Positions 35,131-42,938 of a stretch of 64,000 nt of DNA are shown here, piece after piece (the first letter of the stretch is position 1; the number at the start of each line of letters is the position of its first letter). Location: contig NZ_LT670818.1 in the NCBI RefSeq assembly GCF_900129505.1, forward strand, positions 4,621,001 through 4,685,000, written 5' to 3'. The stretch is from Bradyrhizobium erythrophlei (GTDB lineage: Bacteria; Pseudomonadota; Alphaproteobacteria; Rhizobiales; Xanthobacteraceae). The notes under the pieces were generated by a model. It ran no database searches. It was not told where the DNA came from and saw only the letters and a program-made list of their open reading frames with translations. The position numbers and the translations under genes were made by a program.

Positions 35131-36537
35131 ATGCCGCCGCGTTTAGCCGTGCGCGATATCGTATTTTTCGAACGCCCGGTCAGTTTTGTCCGGCCGTTCC
35201 GCTTTGGCGCGGTCGTGATCAATGCCACGCCGCAGGCGTTCGTTCGGGTCGAGATCGAAGTCGAAGGCAAGGGCACGGCCATCGGGGCCAGCGCCGAATT
35301 GCTGGTGCCGAAATGGTTCGACAAACGGCCGCATCTGGCGCCGGAAGAAACGATCGACCAACTGCGGCGCTCGCTGCTGATCGCGCGCGCGCTTTATCTC
35401 GGGCGCAAGCGGTTTGACACCGCCTTCGGTCTGCATGCGGCCTGCATCGGCGCGCAGGCCGAGGCCTGCGCGACGGAAGACATCCCGCCGCTCGCGGCCG
35501 CTTACGGCCCGGCGGAGATCGACAAGGCCATCCTCGATGCGCTGCTGCGTGGCCTCGGCATGAATTTCTTCGATGGGATGGCGGCGAATGTCGCCGGGAT
35601 CGATGCGCGGCTGTCGTCCGATCTGGCGAACGCGGACGTCGCGCAGTTCTTGGCGCGATGCGCCCGGCTGGAGCGGGTTGCGATCCGGCATACCGTCGGC
35701 CTCGATGACATGATCGAGGGCAAAGGCGGCGTCGCCGACGCGAACGAAAATGCCGGAGCACGCTATTTCAAGCTCAAGCTCAACGGCGATCCGGAGCACG
35801 ACGCTGCCCGCCTGACCCGGATCGGCAGGGAACTGGCGACGCTGCCGCATGACTATCGCGTCACGCTCGACGCCAACGAGCAATATGCCGATCTCGCAGG
35901 TTTGAGCATGCTGGTCGATCGGCTCGACCGCGACGGCGCCTTGGCGCCGATCTCCGAAAAACTGCTCTATATCGAGCAACCGATGCCGCGCGATATTTTT
36001 AGGGAGGCGCTGCTCGGCACGCTGGCGCGGCGCGACTTCATCATCGACGAGGCCGACGATTCCTATGACGCGTTTCCGGCGGCGCGCGCGCTCGGCTATC
36101 GCGGCATCTCCTCGAAATCCTGCAAGGGCATCTACAAGTCGGTCGTGAACGCGACCCGCGCAGCCAGATGGAGCGCGGAGAGCGAAAGAACATTCTTCAT
36201 CTCCGGCGAGGACCTGACCTGTCAGGCCGGGCTCGCCGTGCAGCAAGACCTCGCACTGGGCGCGTTGATCGGCGTCACCCATGCCGAGCGCAACGGCCAT
36301 CATTATGTCAACGGCTTTGGCGACGCGCCGCTCGCCGAGGCGCAGGCGTTCCGTACCGCCCATCCCGATCTCTATCGCGACGCCGGAGACGGCATCCGGC
36401 TCTCTATCCACGGCGGCGATCTCCTGACGGGATCGCTGACCGTCCCGGGCTTTGCCACCGGCGTGCACCCGCTGTGGACCGCACTGTCGCCATTGGAACA
36501 ACCAAAAGCAAAAAACCTGCAGGAGCAAAGACGATGA
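35131..36537 (+). CDS. Enolase-superfamily protein (mandelate racemase/muconate cycloisomerase-like)
   Basis: Predicted enzyme of 468 residues that would take a proton next to a carboxylate. The expected residues are present in order: the K-x-K pair K214/K216 (FKLKLNG), a metal ligand D247 with N249 (LDANEQ), E282 (YIEQP), an acidic group D306/E307 (IIDEADD) and a second-side Lys K329 (ISSKSCKG). The protein is about 90 residues longer than usual MR/MLE members, mostly before the barrel, and the barrel motifs are diverged, so it is probably an uncharacterised subgroup. It follows the ATPase gene by 10 bases and overlaps the next gene by 4, clearly in the operon. The reaction (dehydration, racemisation or cycloisomerisation) cannot be chosen. 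Confidence 0.75.
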   Translation: MPPRLAVRDIVFFERPVSFVRPFRFGAVVINATPQAFVRVEIEVEGKGTAIGASAELLVPKWFDKRPHLAPEETIDQLRRSLLIARALYLGRKRFDTAFGLHAACIGAQAEACATEDIPPLAAAYGPAEIDKAILDALLRGLGMNFFDGMAANVAGIDARLSSDLANADVAQFLARCARLERVAIRHTVGLDDMIEGKGGVADANENAGARYFKLKLNGDPEHDAARLTRIGRELATLPHDYRVTLDANEQYADLAGLSMLVDRLDRDGALAPISEKLLYIEQPMPRDIFREALLGTLARRDFIIDEADDSYDAFPAARALGYRGISSKSCKGIYKSVVNATRAARWSAESERTFFISGEDLTCQAGLAVQQDLALGALIGVTHAERNGHHYVNGFGDAPLAEAQAFRTAHPDLYRDAGDGIRLSIHGGDLLTGSLTVPGFATGVHPLWTALSPLEQPKAKNLQEQRR

Positions 36538-37685
36538 CGACGCAACGCCTCGGCGTGATCATGAACGGGATCACCGGCCGCATGGGACTGAACCAGCATC
36601 TGATCCGCTCGATTGTCGCGATCCGCGATCAGGGCGGCGTGCTGCTGGCGAACGGCGACCGGTTGATGCCGGATCCGATCCTGGTCGGCCGCGATGGCGA
36701 CAAGGTCGAGCGCCTGGCAAAACGGTTCAACGTCGCGCGCTGGACCACCGACCTCGACAGAGCGCTGACCGAGAAGGGCGACACCATCTTCTTCGACGCC
36801 GCGACCACGCAGGCGCGGCCGTCGCTGCTGACCAAGGCGATCAACGCCGGCAAGCATGTCTATTGCGAGAAGCCGATCGCGACCAATCTCGAGGAAGCGG
36901 TGGCGGTACTCAAGCTGGCCAATTCGAAGGGCGTCAAGCACGGCACCGTACAGGACAAGCTGTTCCTGCCGGGCCTGAAGAAGCTCGCCTTCCTGCGCGA
37001 CTCCGGCTTCTTCGGCCGGATCACCGCGGTGCGCGGCGAATTTGGTTACTGGGTGTTTGAAGGCGACTGGCAGGAGGCGCAGCGGCCGTCGTGGAATTAC
37101 CGCAGCGAGGATGGAGGCGGCATCATTCTCGACATGGTCTGCCACTGGCGCTACGTGCTCGACAATCTGTTCGGCGACGTCGAAAGCGTCAGCTGCACCG
37201 GGACCACCGACATTCCCGAACGCTGGGACGAGAACGGCAAGAAGTACAAGGCGACGGCGGACGATTCCGCCTACGCCACCTTTCGCCTCAAGGGCGGCGC
37301 GATCGCCCATATCAACATGTCCTGGGTGACGCGGGTCTACCGCGACGATCTCGTCACCTTCCAGGTCGACGGCACCCACGGCTCGGCGGTGGCCGGGCTT
37401 TCCGATTGCGTGATCCAGGCGCGGCAGGCGACGCCACGGCCGGTGTGGAATCCGGACGAGAAGCGGCTGCACGATTTCTACGGCGACTGGCAGAAGCTGC
37501 CGGAGAACGCGACCTACGACAACGGCTTCAAGGAGCAGTGGGAAATGTTCATCCGCCACGTCTGCGAGGACGCGCCGTATAAGTTCACGCTGCTGGAAGG
37601 CGCCAAGGGTGTGCAGCTCGCCGAATGCGCGCTGCAGAGCTGGCGCGAGCGGCGCTGGATCGACGTCGCGCCGATCAAGCTGTGA
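36534..37685 (+). CDS. Gfo/Idh/MocA family oxidoreductase
   Basis: NAD(P)-dependent dehydrogenase of 383 residues that probably oxidises or reduces a sugar or cyclitol hydroxyl. The N-terminal Rossmann part begins GVIMNGITGRMGLNQHLI; the catalytic EKP motif is in HVYCEKPIATNL near residue 112; the His/Asp region DMVCHWRYVLDN lies near 200. The glycine motif (NGITGRMG) differs from the common GxGxxG spacing. ATG 36534 overlaps the previous stop (ATGA) and has AGGAG upstream, far better than the longer frame starting at 36168. Confidence 0.88.
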   Translation: MTTQRLGVIMNGITGRMGLNQHLIRSIVAIRDQGGVLLANGDRLMPDPILVGRDGDKVERLAKRFNVARWTTDLDRALTEKGDTIFFDAATTQARPSLLTKAINAGKHVYCEKPIATNLEEAVAVLKLANSKGVKHGTVQDKLFLPGLKKLAFLRDSGFFGRITAVRGEFGYWVFEGDWQEAQRPSWNYRSEDGGGIILDMVCHWRYVLDNLFGDVESVSCTGTTDIPERWDENGKKYKATADDSAYATFRLKGGAIAHINMSWVTRVYRDDLVTFQVDGTHGSAVAGLSDCVIQARQATPRPVWNPDEKRLHDFYGDWQKLPENATYDNGFKEQWEMFIRHVCEDAPYKFTLLEGAKGVQLAECALQSWRERRWIDVAPIKL

Positions 37686-37695
37686 GGAGGAGGCC

Positions 37696-38889
37696 ATGAA
37701 CAAACCGGTTTTGCCCGTCTCGTCGTATCAGCTGAAGCTGCCGACCGCCAACCGCTCGATCGAGACCTATCGCCTCGCGGCGTCGCGGGCGTTTCCTGCA
37801 AAACTTCAGGGCCCACTGAACCGCGTGGCGTTTTCGGCGGCCCATGTGGTGTTCGATCCGCTCGCCGATGCCGATCCCTGGCTCACCGCGGCGGTCGATT
37901 GGGACAGGACCATCGCGTTTCGCGAGCATGTCTGGAATCTCGGTCTCGGCGTTGCCGAGGCCATGGACACCGCGCAGCGCGGCATGGGACTGGACTGGCC
38001 GACGTCGCTGGAACTGATCCAGCGTTCGGTGAGGGCGGCAAAAGCGCGCGGCAATGCGCTGGTGTTTTCCGGCGCCGGCACCGATCATCTGGCAGCGGAG
38101 GATGCCAAGAGCCTCGATGACGTGATCCGCGCCTATGAGGAGCAGATCGCGGCGGTCGAGAAGGCCGGCGGGCGCATCATCGTGATGGCGTCGCGCGCGC
38201 TGGCGAAGATCGGCCGCAACCCGGACGACTATGTCAAAGTGTACGACCGCGTGTTGTCGCAAGTGCGCGAGCCCGTGATCATCCACTGGCTCGGCGACAT
38301 GTTCGACCCGGCACTGGCAAATTACTGGGGCACCCCGAACCTCGACGCGGCGATGGATGTCGCAGTCGGCGTGATCAATACGCACGCGGCAAAGGTCGAC
38401 GGCGTCAAGGTATCGCTGCTCGACAAGCAGCGCGAGGTCGACATGCGCCGCCGACTCGACAGGGGCGTCAAGATGTATACGGGCGACGATTTCAATTACG
38501 CTGAACTGATCGCCGGCGACGAGGTTGGTTTTTCCCACGCCTTGCTCGGCATCTTCGACGCCATTGCGCCCGCGGCGTCCTATGCGCTGTCGCGGCTGGC
38601 CGCCGGCGATGCCGCCGGTTTCCACGACGTGCTGGGCCCCACGGTGCCGCTGTCGCGGCATATCTTCAAGGCGCCGACGCGGTTCTACAAGACGGGAATC
38701 GTCTTCATGGCCTATCTCAACGGTCATCAGGATCATTTCACGATGGTCGGCGGGCAGGAGAGTACGCGCTCGACGCTGCATTTGGCCGAACTGTTTCGTC
38801 TCGCCGACAAAGCGGGGCTGCTCGCCAACCCCGAGCTTGCGACGCGGCGGATGAAGACGGTGCTGAGCCTGCGCGGCATCGAGGCGTGA
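37696..38889 (+). CDS. DUF993 family protein, dihydrodipicolinate synthase-like
   Basis: Protein of 397 residues of the DUF993 family, whose fold is the DapA/N-acetylneuraminate lyase TIM barrel. The barrel Lys expected to form a Schiff base is likely in KVDGVKVSLLDK (near residue 235); GAGTDHL near 120 and EPVIIHWLGDMFDP near 195 are family-typical. It would cleave or join a 2-keto acid with an aldehyde, but no member function is known to me. GAGGAGG precedes the start, 10 bases after the oxidoreductase stop. It is the central enzyme of an unassigned operon. Confidence 0.8.
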   Translation: MNKPVLPVSSYQLKLPTANRSIETYRLAASRAFPAKLQGPLNRVAFSAAHVVFDPLADADPWLTAAVDWDRTIAFREHVWNLGLGVAEAMDTAQRGMGLDWPTSLELIQRSVRAAKARGNALVFSGAGTDHLAAEDAKSLDDVIRAYEEQIAAVEKAGGRIIVMASRALAKIGRNPDDYVKVYDRVLSQVREPVIIHWLGDMFDPALANYWGTPNLDAAMDVAVGVINTHAAKVDGVKVSLLDKQREVDMRRRLDRGVKMYTGDDFNYAELIAGDEVGFSHALLGIFDAIAPAASYALSRLAAGDAAGFHDVLGPTVPLSRHIFKAPTRFYKTGIVFMAYLNGHQDHFTMVGGQESTRSTLHLAELFRLADKAGLLANPELATRRMKTVLSLRGIEA

Positions 38890-39752
38890 TGCGGGATTTT
38901 TCGGGCGATCATCGCTGGCTGTCGCTGAACACGGCGACCGTTCGCAGGCAGGGCGATCTCGTGCAGATCATCGAGGCCTGCGCGCGGCACGGTATCCGCG
39001 CCATCGATCCCTGGCGCGATCAGGTCGCGGCCGCTGGGCTCGATCGTGCGGCGCGCGCCGTGCGCGACGCAGGGCTGGAGCTGTCGGGCTATTGCCGCGG
39101 CGGGATGTTTGTTGCCGATGCCGCGCACCGGATCGAGGCGCGCAATGACAACCGCCGTGCCGTCGACGAGGCGAAGGCGCTCGGCGCCCCCTGCATCGTG
39201 CTGGTGGTCGGCGGCCTGCCGCAATATTCGCGGCCGGGCAGCGCGGCCTCGAAGGATATCGGAGCCGCGCGCGCGCAAATCGACGACGCGATCGCCGAAA
39301 TGATGGTCTATGCGCGGCAGGCCAACATGCCGCTCGCGATCGAGCCGCTGCATCCGGCCTATGCCGCCGACCGCGCCTGCGTCAACACCACCAAGCAGGC
39401 GCTCGATATCTGCGACCGGCTCGATCCGCAGCGCTCCGGCGCGCTCGGCGTCGCGCTCGACGTCTATCACATCTGGTGGGATCCCGAGGTGCTGCCGCAG
39501 ATTGTGCGTGCGGGGAAATCTCGCCTGATGGCATTTCACGTCTGCGACTGGCTGGTGCCGACCAGGGACATTCTCAACGACCGCGGCATGATGGGCGACG
39601 GCGTGATCGACATTAGGGCGTTGCGCGGCGCGGTCGAGGCGCAGGGTTTTGACGGTTATTCCGAGATCGAGATCTTTTCGAATGATTGGTGGAGCAAGCC
39701 GATGGACGAGGTCTTGCGAACCTGCATCGCGCGGCACCGTTCGGTGGTGTAG
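38889..39752 (+). CDS. Sugar phosphate isomerase/epimerase (xylose isomerase-like TIM barrel)
   Basis: Protein of 287 residues with the AP-endonuclease-2/IolE/Hyi fold, predicted to isomerise or epimerise a keto sugar using a divalent metal. Metal-site residues appear in AIEPLHPAYAADRAC (Glu and His, near residue 155), GVALDVYHIWWDPEV (Asp and His, near 188), AFHVCDWL (His, near 214) and YSEIEIFSND (Glu, near 255). GTG 38886 or ATG 38889 can start it; both touch the DUF993 stop, so coupling is clear. It is the last gene of the operon. Confidence 0.87.
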   Translation: MRDFSGDHRWLSLNTATVRRQGDLVQIIEACARHGIRAIDPWRDQVAAAGLDRAARAVRDAGLELSGYCRGGMFVADAAHRIEARNDNRRAVDEAKALGAPCIVLVVGGLPQYSRPGSAASKDIGAARAQIDDAIAEMMVYARQANMPLAIEPLHPAYAADRACVNTTKQALDICDRLDPQRSGALGVALDVYHIWWDPEVLPQIVRAGKSRLMAFHVCDWLVPTRDILNDRGMMGDGVIDIRALRGAVEAQGFDGYSEIEIFSNDWWSKPMDEVLRTCIARHRSVV

Positions 39753-39777
39753 GGCTCTGATCGCTGGCACACTCCAT

Positions 39778-40000
39778 CGTCGTCCCGGCCAAGCCGAGGG
39801 GGTCGCGCGGATGCCGTTGGGACGACCAAGCGACCTTCGCCGTTCCGGGCCTCATGGTTCTCCCGGTGATGCGAAGCATCGTCCGGAGACGGCGCGATGC
39901 GCCTCCTCACCATGAGGGATCGGCCAAGTGCAGCAGGCTGGACCTCATCCCCGGGGAGCCGCGCCCTTGCGCGGCGTCTCGAAGGATGGGCCGCAACAAG
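39778..40000. repeat. Cluster of palindromic repeats after the catabolic operon
   Basis: Two classes lie together: gtcgtcccggcc...gggacgac (39778-39825) and cctcatggttctcccgg...caccatgagg (39851-39916). A half copy of the second class follows (gcccttgcgcggcgtctcgaaggatg, around 39963-39988). No gene is supported here. The first element probably terminates the seven-gene operon. Confidence 0.65.
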
Positions 40001-40089
40001 ACATGAACTCGCGTTCTCGCCGCCTGCTTCGCGCGAGGTTTTGCCAGCTCGTTCCGCCCTCTCGTATCAAAGGGCGCAGGGAATGCCGG

Positions 40090-40435
40090 GCGCCCGATGC
40101 GCCCGATAGCCGCGTGTGCAATGAGTGTGGTAGAACGCACACGCGTTAGTCAGGTCACACCGGAATCACCCGGCATTCCCCGCGCAATGGTTTTAACGGC
40201 TTCCTTCGCGATCTCCCCGGCGACCGGGCTTTCTTGCCACCGTCGCCCCCGAAAATTGCCTCCCGGGAACTTGACGCCAGCGTCGGGGCGTCAGGACCAC
40301 GCGACTTCTCCGTCCGCATCGGGCGCCGTCGTCTACAGCACCATCCGCGTCCACCGCATCCCGCTCCGCGTTTCGTGACGTTGCGCAACGCCCCTCTGAG
40401 TGGGGCGGGACGGCGGGGGATATGAAGGTGATTTG
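40090..40435. repeat. Probable dispersed non-coding repeat
   Basis: Several short overlapping frames run on both strands here without a supported gene. From memory, the translation beginning MRPIAACAMSVVERTRVSQV is a recurrent spurious protein in Bradyrhizobium and Rhodopseudomonas genomes, which suggests a dispersed element rather than a gene. Inside are the palindromes cggaatcacccggcattcc and cccctctgagtgggg (with offset). A genome-wide search is needed to confirm repetition. Confidence 0.45.
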
Positions 40436-40515
40436 GGGGCGGGGTCAAGGGAAAATTCGGAAAATCGGAAATAAAGGCGGCGAGTCCGCGAGCCGCGGGT
40501 CCGGATCAGCAGGCT

Positions 40516-40614
40516 TCATAGGCTATGCCGCTCGCCGCGCGCGAAGGTCTTGCCGTCCTCCGATGTGACGTAACCGAGCCGCGCCAGTGAGGCCAGCACA
40601 CATGGCGTAGGCAT
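40516..40614 (-). pseudogene. Relic of an IclR-type regulator (DNA-binding end)
   Basis: A 32-codon leftward fragment includes LASLARLGYVTSEDGKTF, which matches the end of the winged helix of PcaR/PobR-like IclR regulators as I know them, then turns into ARGERHSL and stops. Nothing recognisable precedes it. The gene seems to have been cut by rearrangement at the left edge of the TcmP island. Confidence 0.4.
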
Positions 40615-40686
40615 CCCCTCCACCACGTGCCGGCGTTAACCCACAAGTTATGGTAGTGTGGCTTAATTTCCCTTTTTGGATGGCTC

Positions 40687-41514
40687 ATGGCGGACAAAGT
40701 AATTGACCCTACTGACGGGCTGGTGGCCGACGTGGTCGGTCCGTGGACTTCGGAAAAGCACGAGCGCCTACGCAAATATATCGATGCGTACCGAGGTGCG
40801 CGCGCGATGTTTTTGCCGAATAAGGGCACAGGGGGCGCATGCTACATTGATTTGTTTTCGGGGCCAGGTCGATCTCAGGTCGAAGGCACTGAGCAATTTA
40901 TCGACGGCAGCCCACTCGTCGCATTTAGAGCAGCACAGAGTAGCCGCGCAGGGTTTTCAAATCTTCATTTCAACGATCTCGATGCAGAGAACGTGGATGC
41001 GCTGCGTCAGCGCATTTCGAACTTGGGTGGGGCGGCGAACTTTTACAGTGAAAGGGGGGATGCCGCAGTGGATCGTATAATTTACGCGTTGAACCCCGCT
41101 GGACTGCATTTCGCATTTCTCGATCCCTACAATCTCGAAAACCTGTCGTTCTCGATCATCAAAAAGCTTGCAACGCTGCCGAGAATGGACATGCTCATTC
41201 ATGTGAGCATTTTTGATTTGCAGCGTAACCTGAGACGTTACCTGAATGATCGTCGGGTACTGGATGCCTTCATGCCCGGCTGGCACGGCGCGGTAGACGT
41301 CAATGGAAGTGATCACGCTGTAAGAAGGCAACTACTCGAGCATTGGCTTGGTCTCATTAAGAGCTTGGGGACCACTCCCGCCGACGGTATCGAGCTTGTG
41401 TCGGCAACTGGCGGACAACGCCTCTATTGGCTGGTATTCGTCAGCGCGCACCCGTTGGGGCGTAAGTTGTGGAACGACATTAGGAACGTCAACATGCAAG
41501 GTCGACTACTCTGA
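40687..41514 (+). CDS. tcmP: Three-Cys-motif partner protein TcmP
   Basis: Protein of 275 residues of the TcmP family, named because its gene lies beside a three-Cys-motif gene, as here. It has a Rossmann-like core: YIDLFSGPGRS (residues 53-63) resembles methyltransferase motif I, HFNDLDAENV (94-103) carries an acidic residue for motif II, and FLDPYNL (144-150) sits where the DPPY motif of amino-methyltransferases occurs. A SAM-dependent modification is therefore plausible but unproven. Codon use is less GC-biased than in neighbouring genes (for example tttttgccgaataaggg). The next gene starts 6 bases after the stop, so they form an operon. The ATG at 40687 has a weak upstream site (TTGGATGG). 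Confidence 0.85.
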   Translation: MADKVIDPTDGLVADVVGPWTSEKHERLRKYIDAYRGARAMFLPNKGTGGACYIDLFSGPGRSQVEGTEQFIDGSPLVAFRAAQSSRAGFSNLHFNDLDAENVDALRQRISNLGGAANFYSERGDAAVDRIIYALNPAGLHFAFLDPYNLENLSFSIIKKLATLPRMDMLIHVSIFDLQRNLRRYLNDRRVLDAFMPGWHGAVDVNGSDHAVRRQLLEHWLGLIKSLGTTPADGIELVSATGGQRLYWLVFVSAHPLGRKLWNDIRNVNMQGRLL

Positions 41515-41520
41515 GGAATC

Positions 41521-42270
41521 ATGGCTGAAACTACAATCGAATGGACCGACGCAAGTTGGAACCCGGTGGCTGGCTGTACTGTCATCTCGCCCGGGTGCAC
41601 GAATTGCTACGCCATGCGCATGGCCGCCCGGCTCGATGCAATGGGAATGAACAAATATCGTGGACTGACTCGTAAGAGTGGGAAGCGAGCGGTATGGACA
41701 GGGAAAGTCGGGCTTGATCGGAAATCCCTCGGCATACCGGCAAGCTGGAAGAAACCGCGTCGGATTTTTGTGAATTCAATGTCGGACCTGTTTCACGAAG
41801 CCGTGCCTGCTGAGTTCGTTGCGGCCGTCTGGGGGGCGATGCAGGTGACACCGCAGCACACGTATCAAATCCTGACGAAACGACCGGACCGGATGGCTGA
41901 GATCGCTGCGTCGTTACCTGTGCTTGCGAACGTTTGGCTTGGGGCAAGTGTTGAAAATGCTGACTATCTCGCGCGCATCGACGATTTGCGAAAGGTCAAT
42001 GCTGCCGTTAGGTTTATTTCGTTCGAGCCTCTTCTTGGGTCCGTAGCCGGAGCTGACTTGACCGGAATCCACTGGGTTATCGTCGGCGGTGAAAGCGGAC
42101 CGCATTCGCGACCGATGGCAGAAGAGTGGGTCGGGGAAATCGAGGCAGCCTGCCGCAGGGCGAGAACGGCATTTTTCTTTAAGCAGTGGGGCGGCGTACA
42201 CAAAAAAAGCACCGGGCGACAATACCGCGGGCGTACGTTCGATGAGATGCCACGCGGGGCTCCTTTGTAG
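41521..42270 (+). CDS. Three-Cys-motif protein, phage Gp37/Gp68 (DUF5131) family
   Basis: Protein of 249 residues with the defining cysteines C19, C26 and C29 (GCTVISPGCTNCYAMRMAARL region), spacing C-x6-C-x2-C, suited to hold an Fe-S cluster or zinc. Other family blocks: RRIFVNSMSDLFHEAVP near residue 80, YQILTKRPDRM near 118, VWLGASVENADY near 139, RFISFEPLLG near 162 and IVGGESGPHSRPM near 182. The pattern recalls radical-SAM-like TIM barrels, but the cysteine spacing is not CxxxCxxC. Members occur in phages and mobile islands. Together with TcmP it forms a two-gene unit of unknown function. Confidence 0.87.
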   Translation: MAETTIEWTDASWNPVAGCTVISPGCTNCYAMRMAARLDAMGMNKYRGLTRKSGKRAVWTGKVGLDRKSLGIPASWKKPRRIFVNSMSDLFHEAVPAEFVAAVWGAMQVTPQHTYQILTKRPDRMAEIAASLPVLANVWLGASVENADYLARIDDLRKVNAAVRFISFEPLLGSVAGADLTGIHWVIVGGESGPHSRPMAEEWVGEIEAACRRARTAFFFKQWGGVHKKSTGRQYRGRTFDEMPRGAPL

Positions 42271-42387
42271 AATGCCGACCCAGAACCTCCGATCACGGAG
42301 GCCGCAGCGCGGCACAATTCGGAAAGCAGATATCAACGCGGCGGGCGTGATGCCGAGCCACTCGCAGCGAGAGGAGCGAAACGCGCC

Positions 42388-42837
42388 TCAGCTCTTCCGC
42401 GTATGGCCCCACGTCTCGTCCCAGTCCGCGCCCGCGGCGTCGACGACACGGCCGTCGGCCTCGAAGAACTTGTTGGGGACCTGGAACATCGCAAGGAGCA
42501 GCGCGCCGTCCGGGCACCATGCGGCGTGGCGGCTGCCCGGTTCGCGCCAGATGAATTCGCCTGATTTGCAGGCGATGCCCTGCGCCGGGCCTTCCTTGTC
42601 GACGAGGCTGCCTTCGAGCACATAGGTCTGCTCGATGTTGACGTGTTCGTGGTCGGGCAGTACGGAGCCGGGCGCAAACCGCATCAGGGCAGTCATCAGG
42701 CCGGTCGTTCGATCGAACAGCAGTGTCTTGGCCTCGCAGCCGGAGAAGCGGGTCTTCTGCCACTCCATGTTTTGAGGCTGAACGAGGTGGGAATGCGTGT
42801 CTGAGGTTTGAGGGCCTTTCGGCGTCACGGCGTCCAT
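42388..42837 (-). CDS. Cupin-domain protein
   Basis: Small beta-barrel protein of 149 residues. The cupin metal site is visible: PDHEHVNIEQTYVLEGSLVD (His, His, Glu near residues 63-71) and a second motif ending in GSRHAAWCPDG (His near 104). Many such proteins are dioxygenases or isomerases, others sensors. ATG 42837 has a GGAG site about 13 bases upstream; the open frame extends much further into the P450 gene's other frame and is not real there. It lies just downstream of the cytochrome P450 gene on the same strand, about 100 bases away. Confidence 0.82.
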   Translation of the reverse strand: MDAVTPKGPQTSDTHSHLVQPQNMEWQKTRFSGCEAKTLLFDRTTGLMTALMRFAPGSVLPDHEHVNIEQTYVLEGSLVDKEGPAQGIACKSGEFIWREPGSRHAAWCPDGALLLAMFQVPNKFFEADGRVVDAAGADWDETWGHTRKS

Positions 42838-42938
42838 CGCAAAAAACTCCGTTGCAAGATGCACCTCAAATAATCTAGCAGCTTTGCTCGCCCGCGTCAG
42901 CGCCTGAGGCCTCGAAGGATTTGCTGCGGTGCGGCGCG

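Noticed and set aside
40097..40378. 93-codon frame in the repeat-rich gap
   Set aside because: Looks like a translation of a dispersed non-coding element; no ribosome-binding site, and equal-length frames exist on the other strand.
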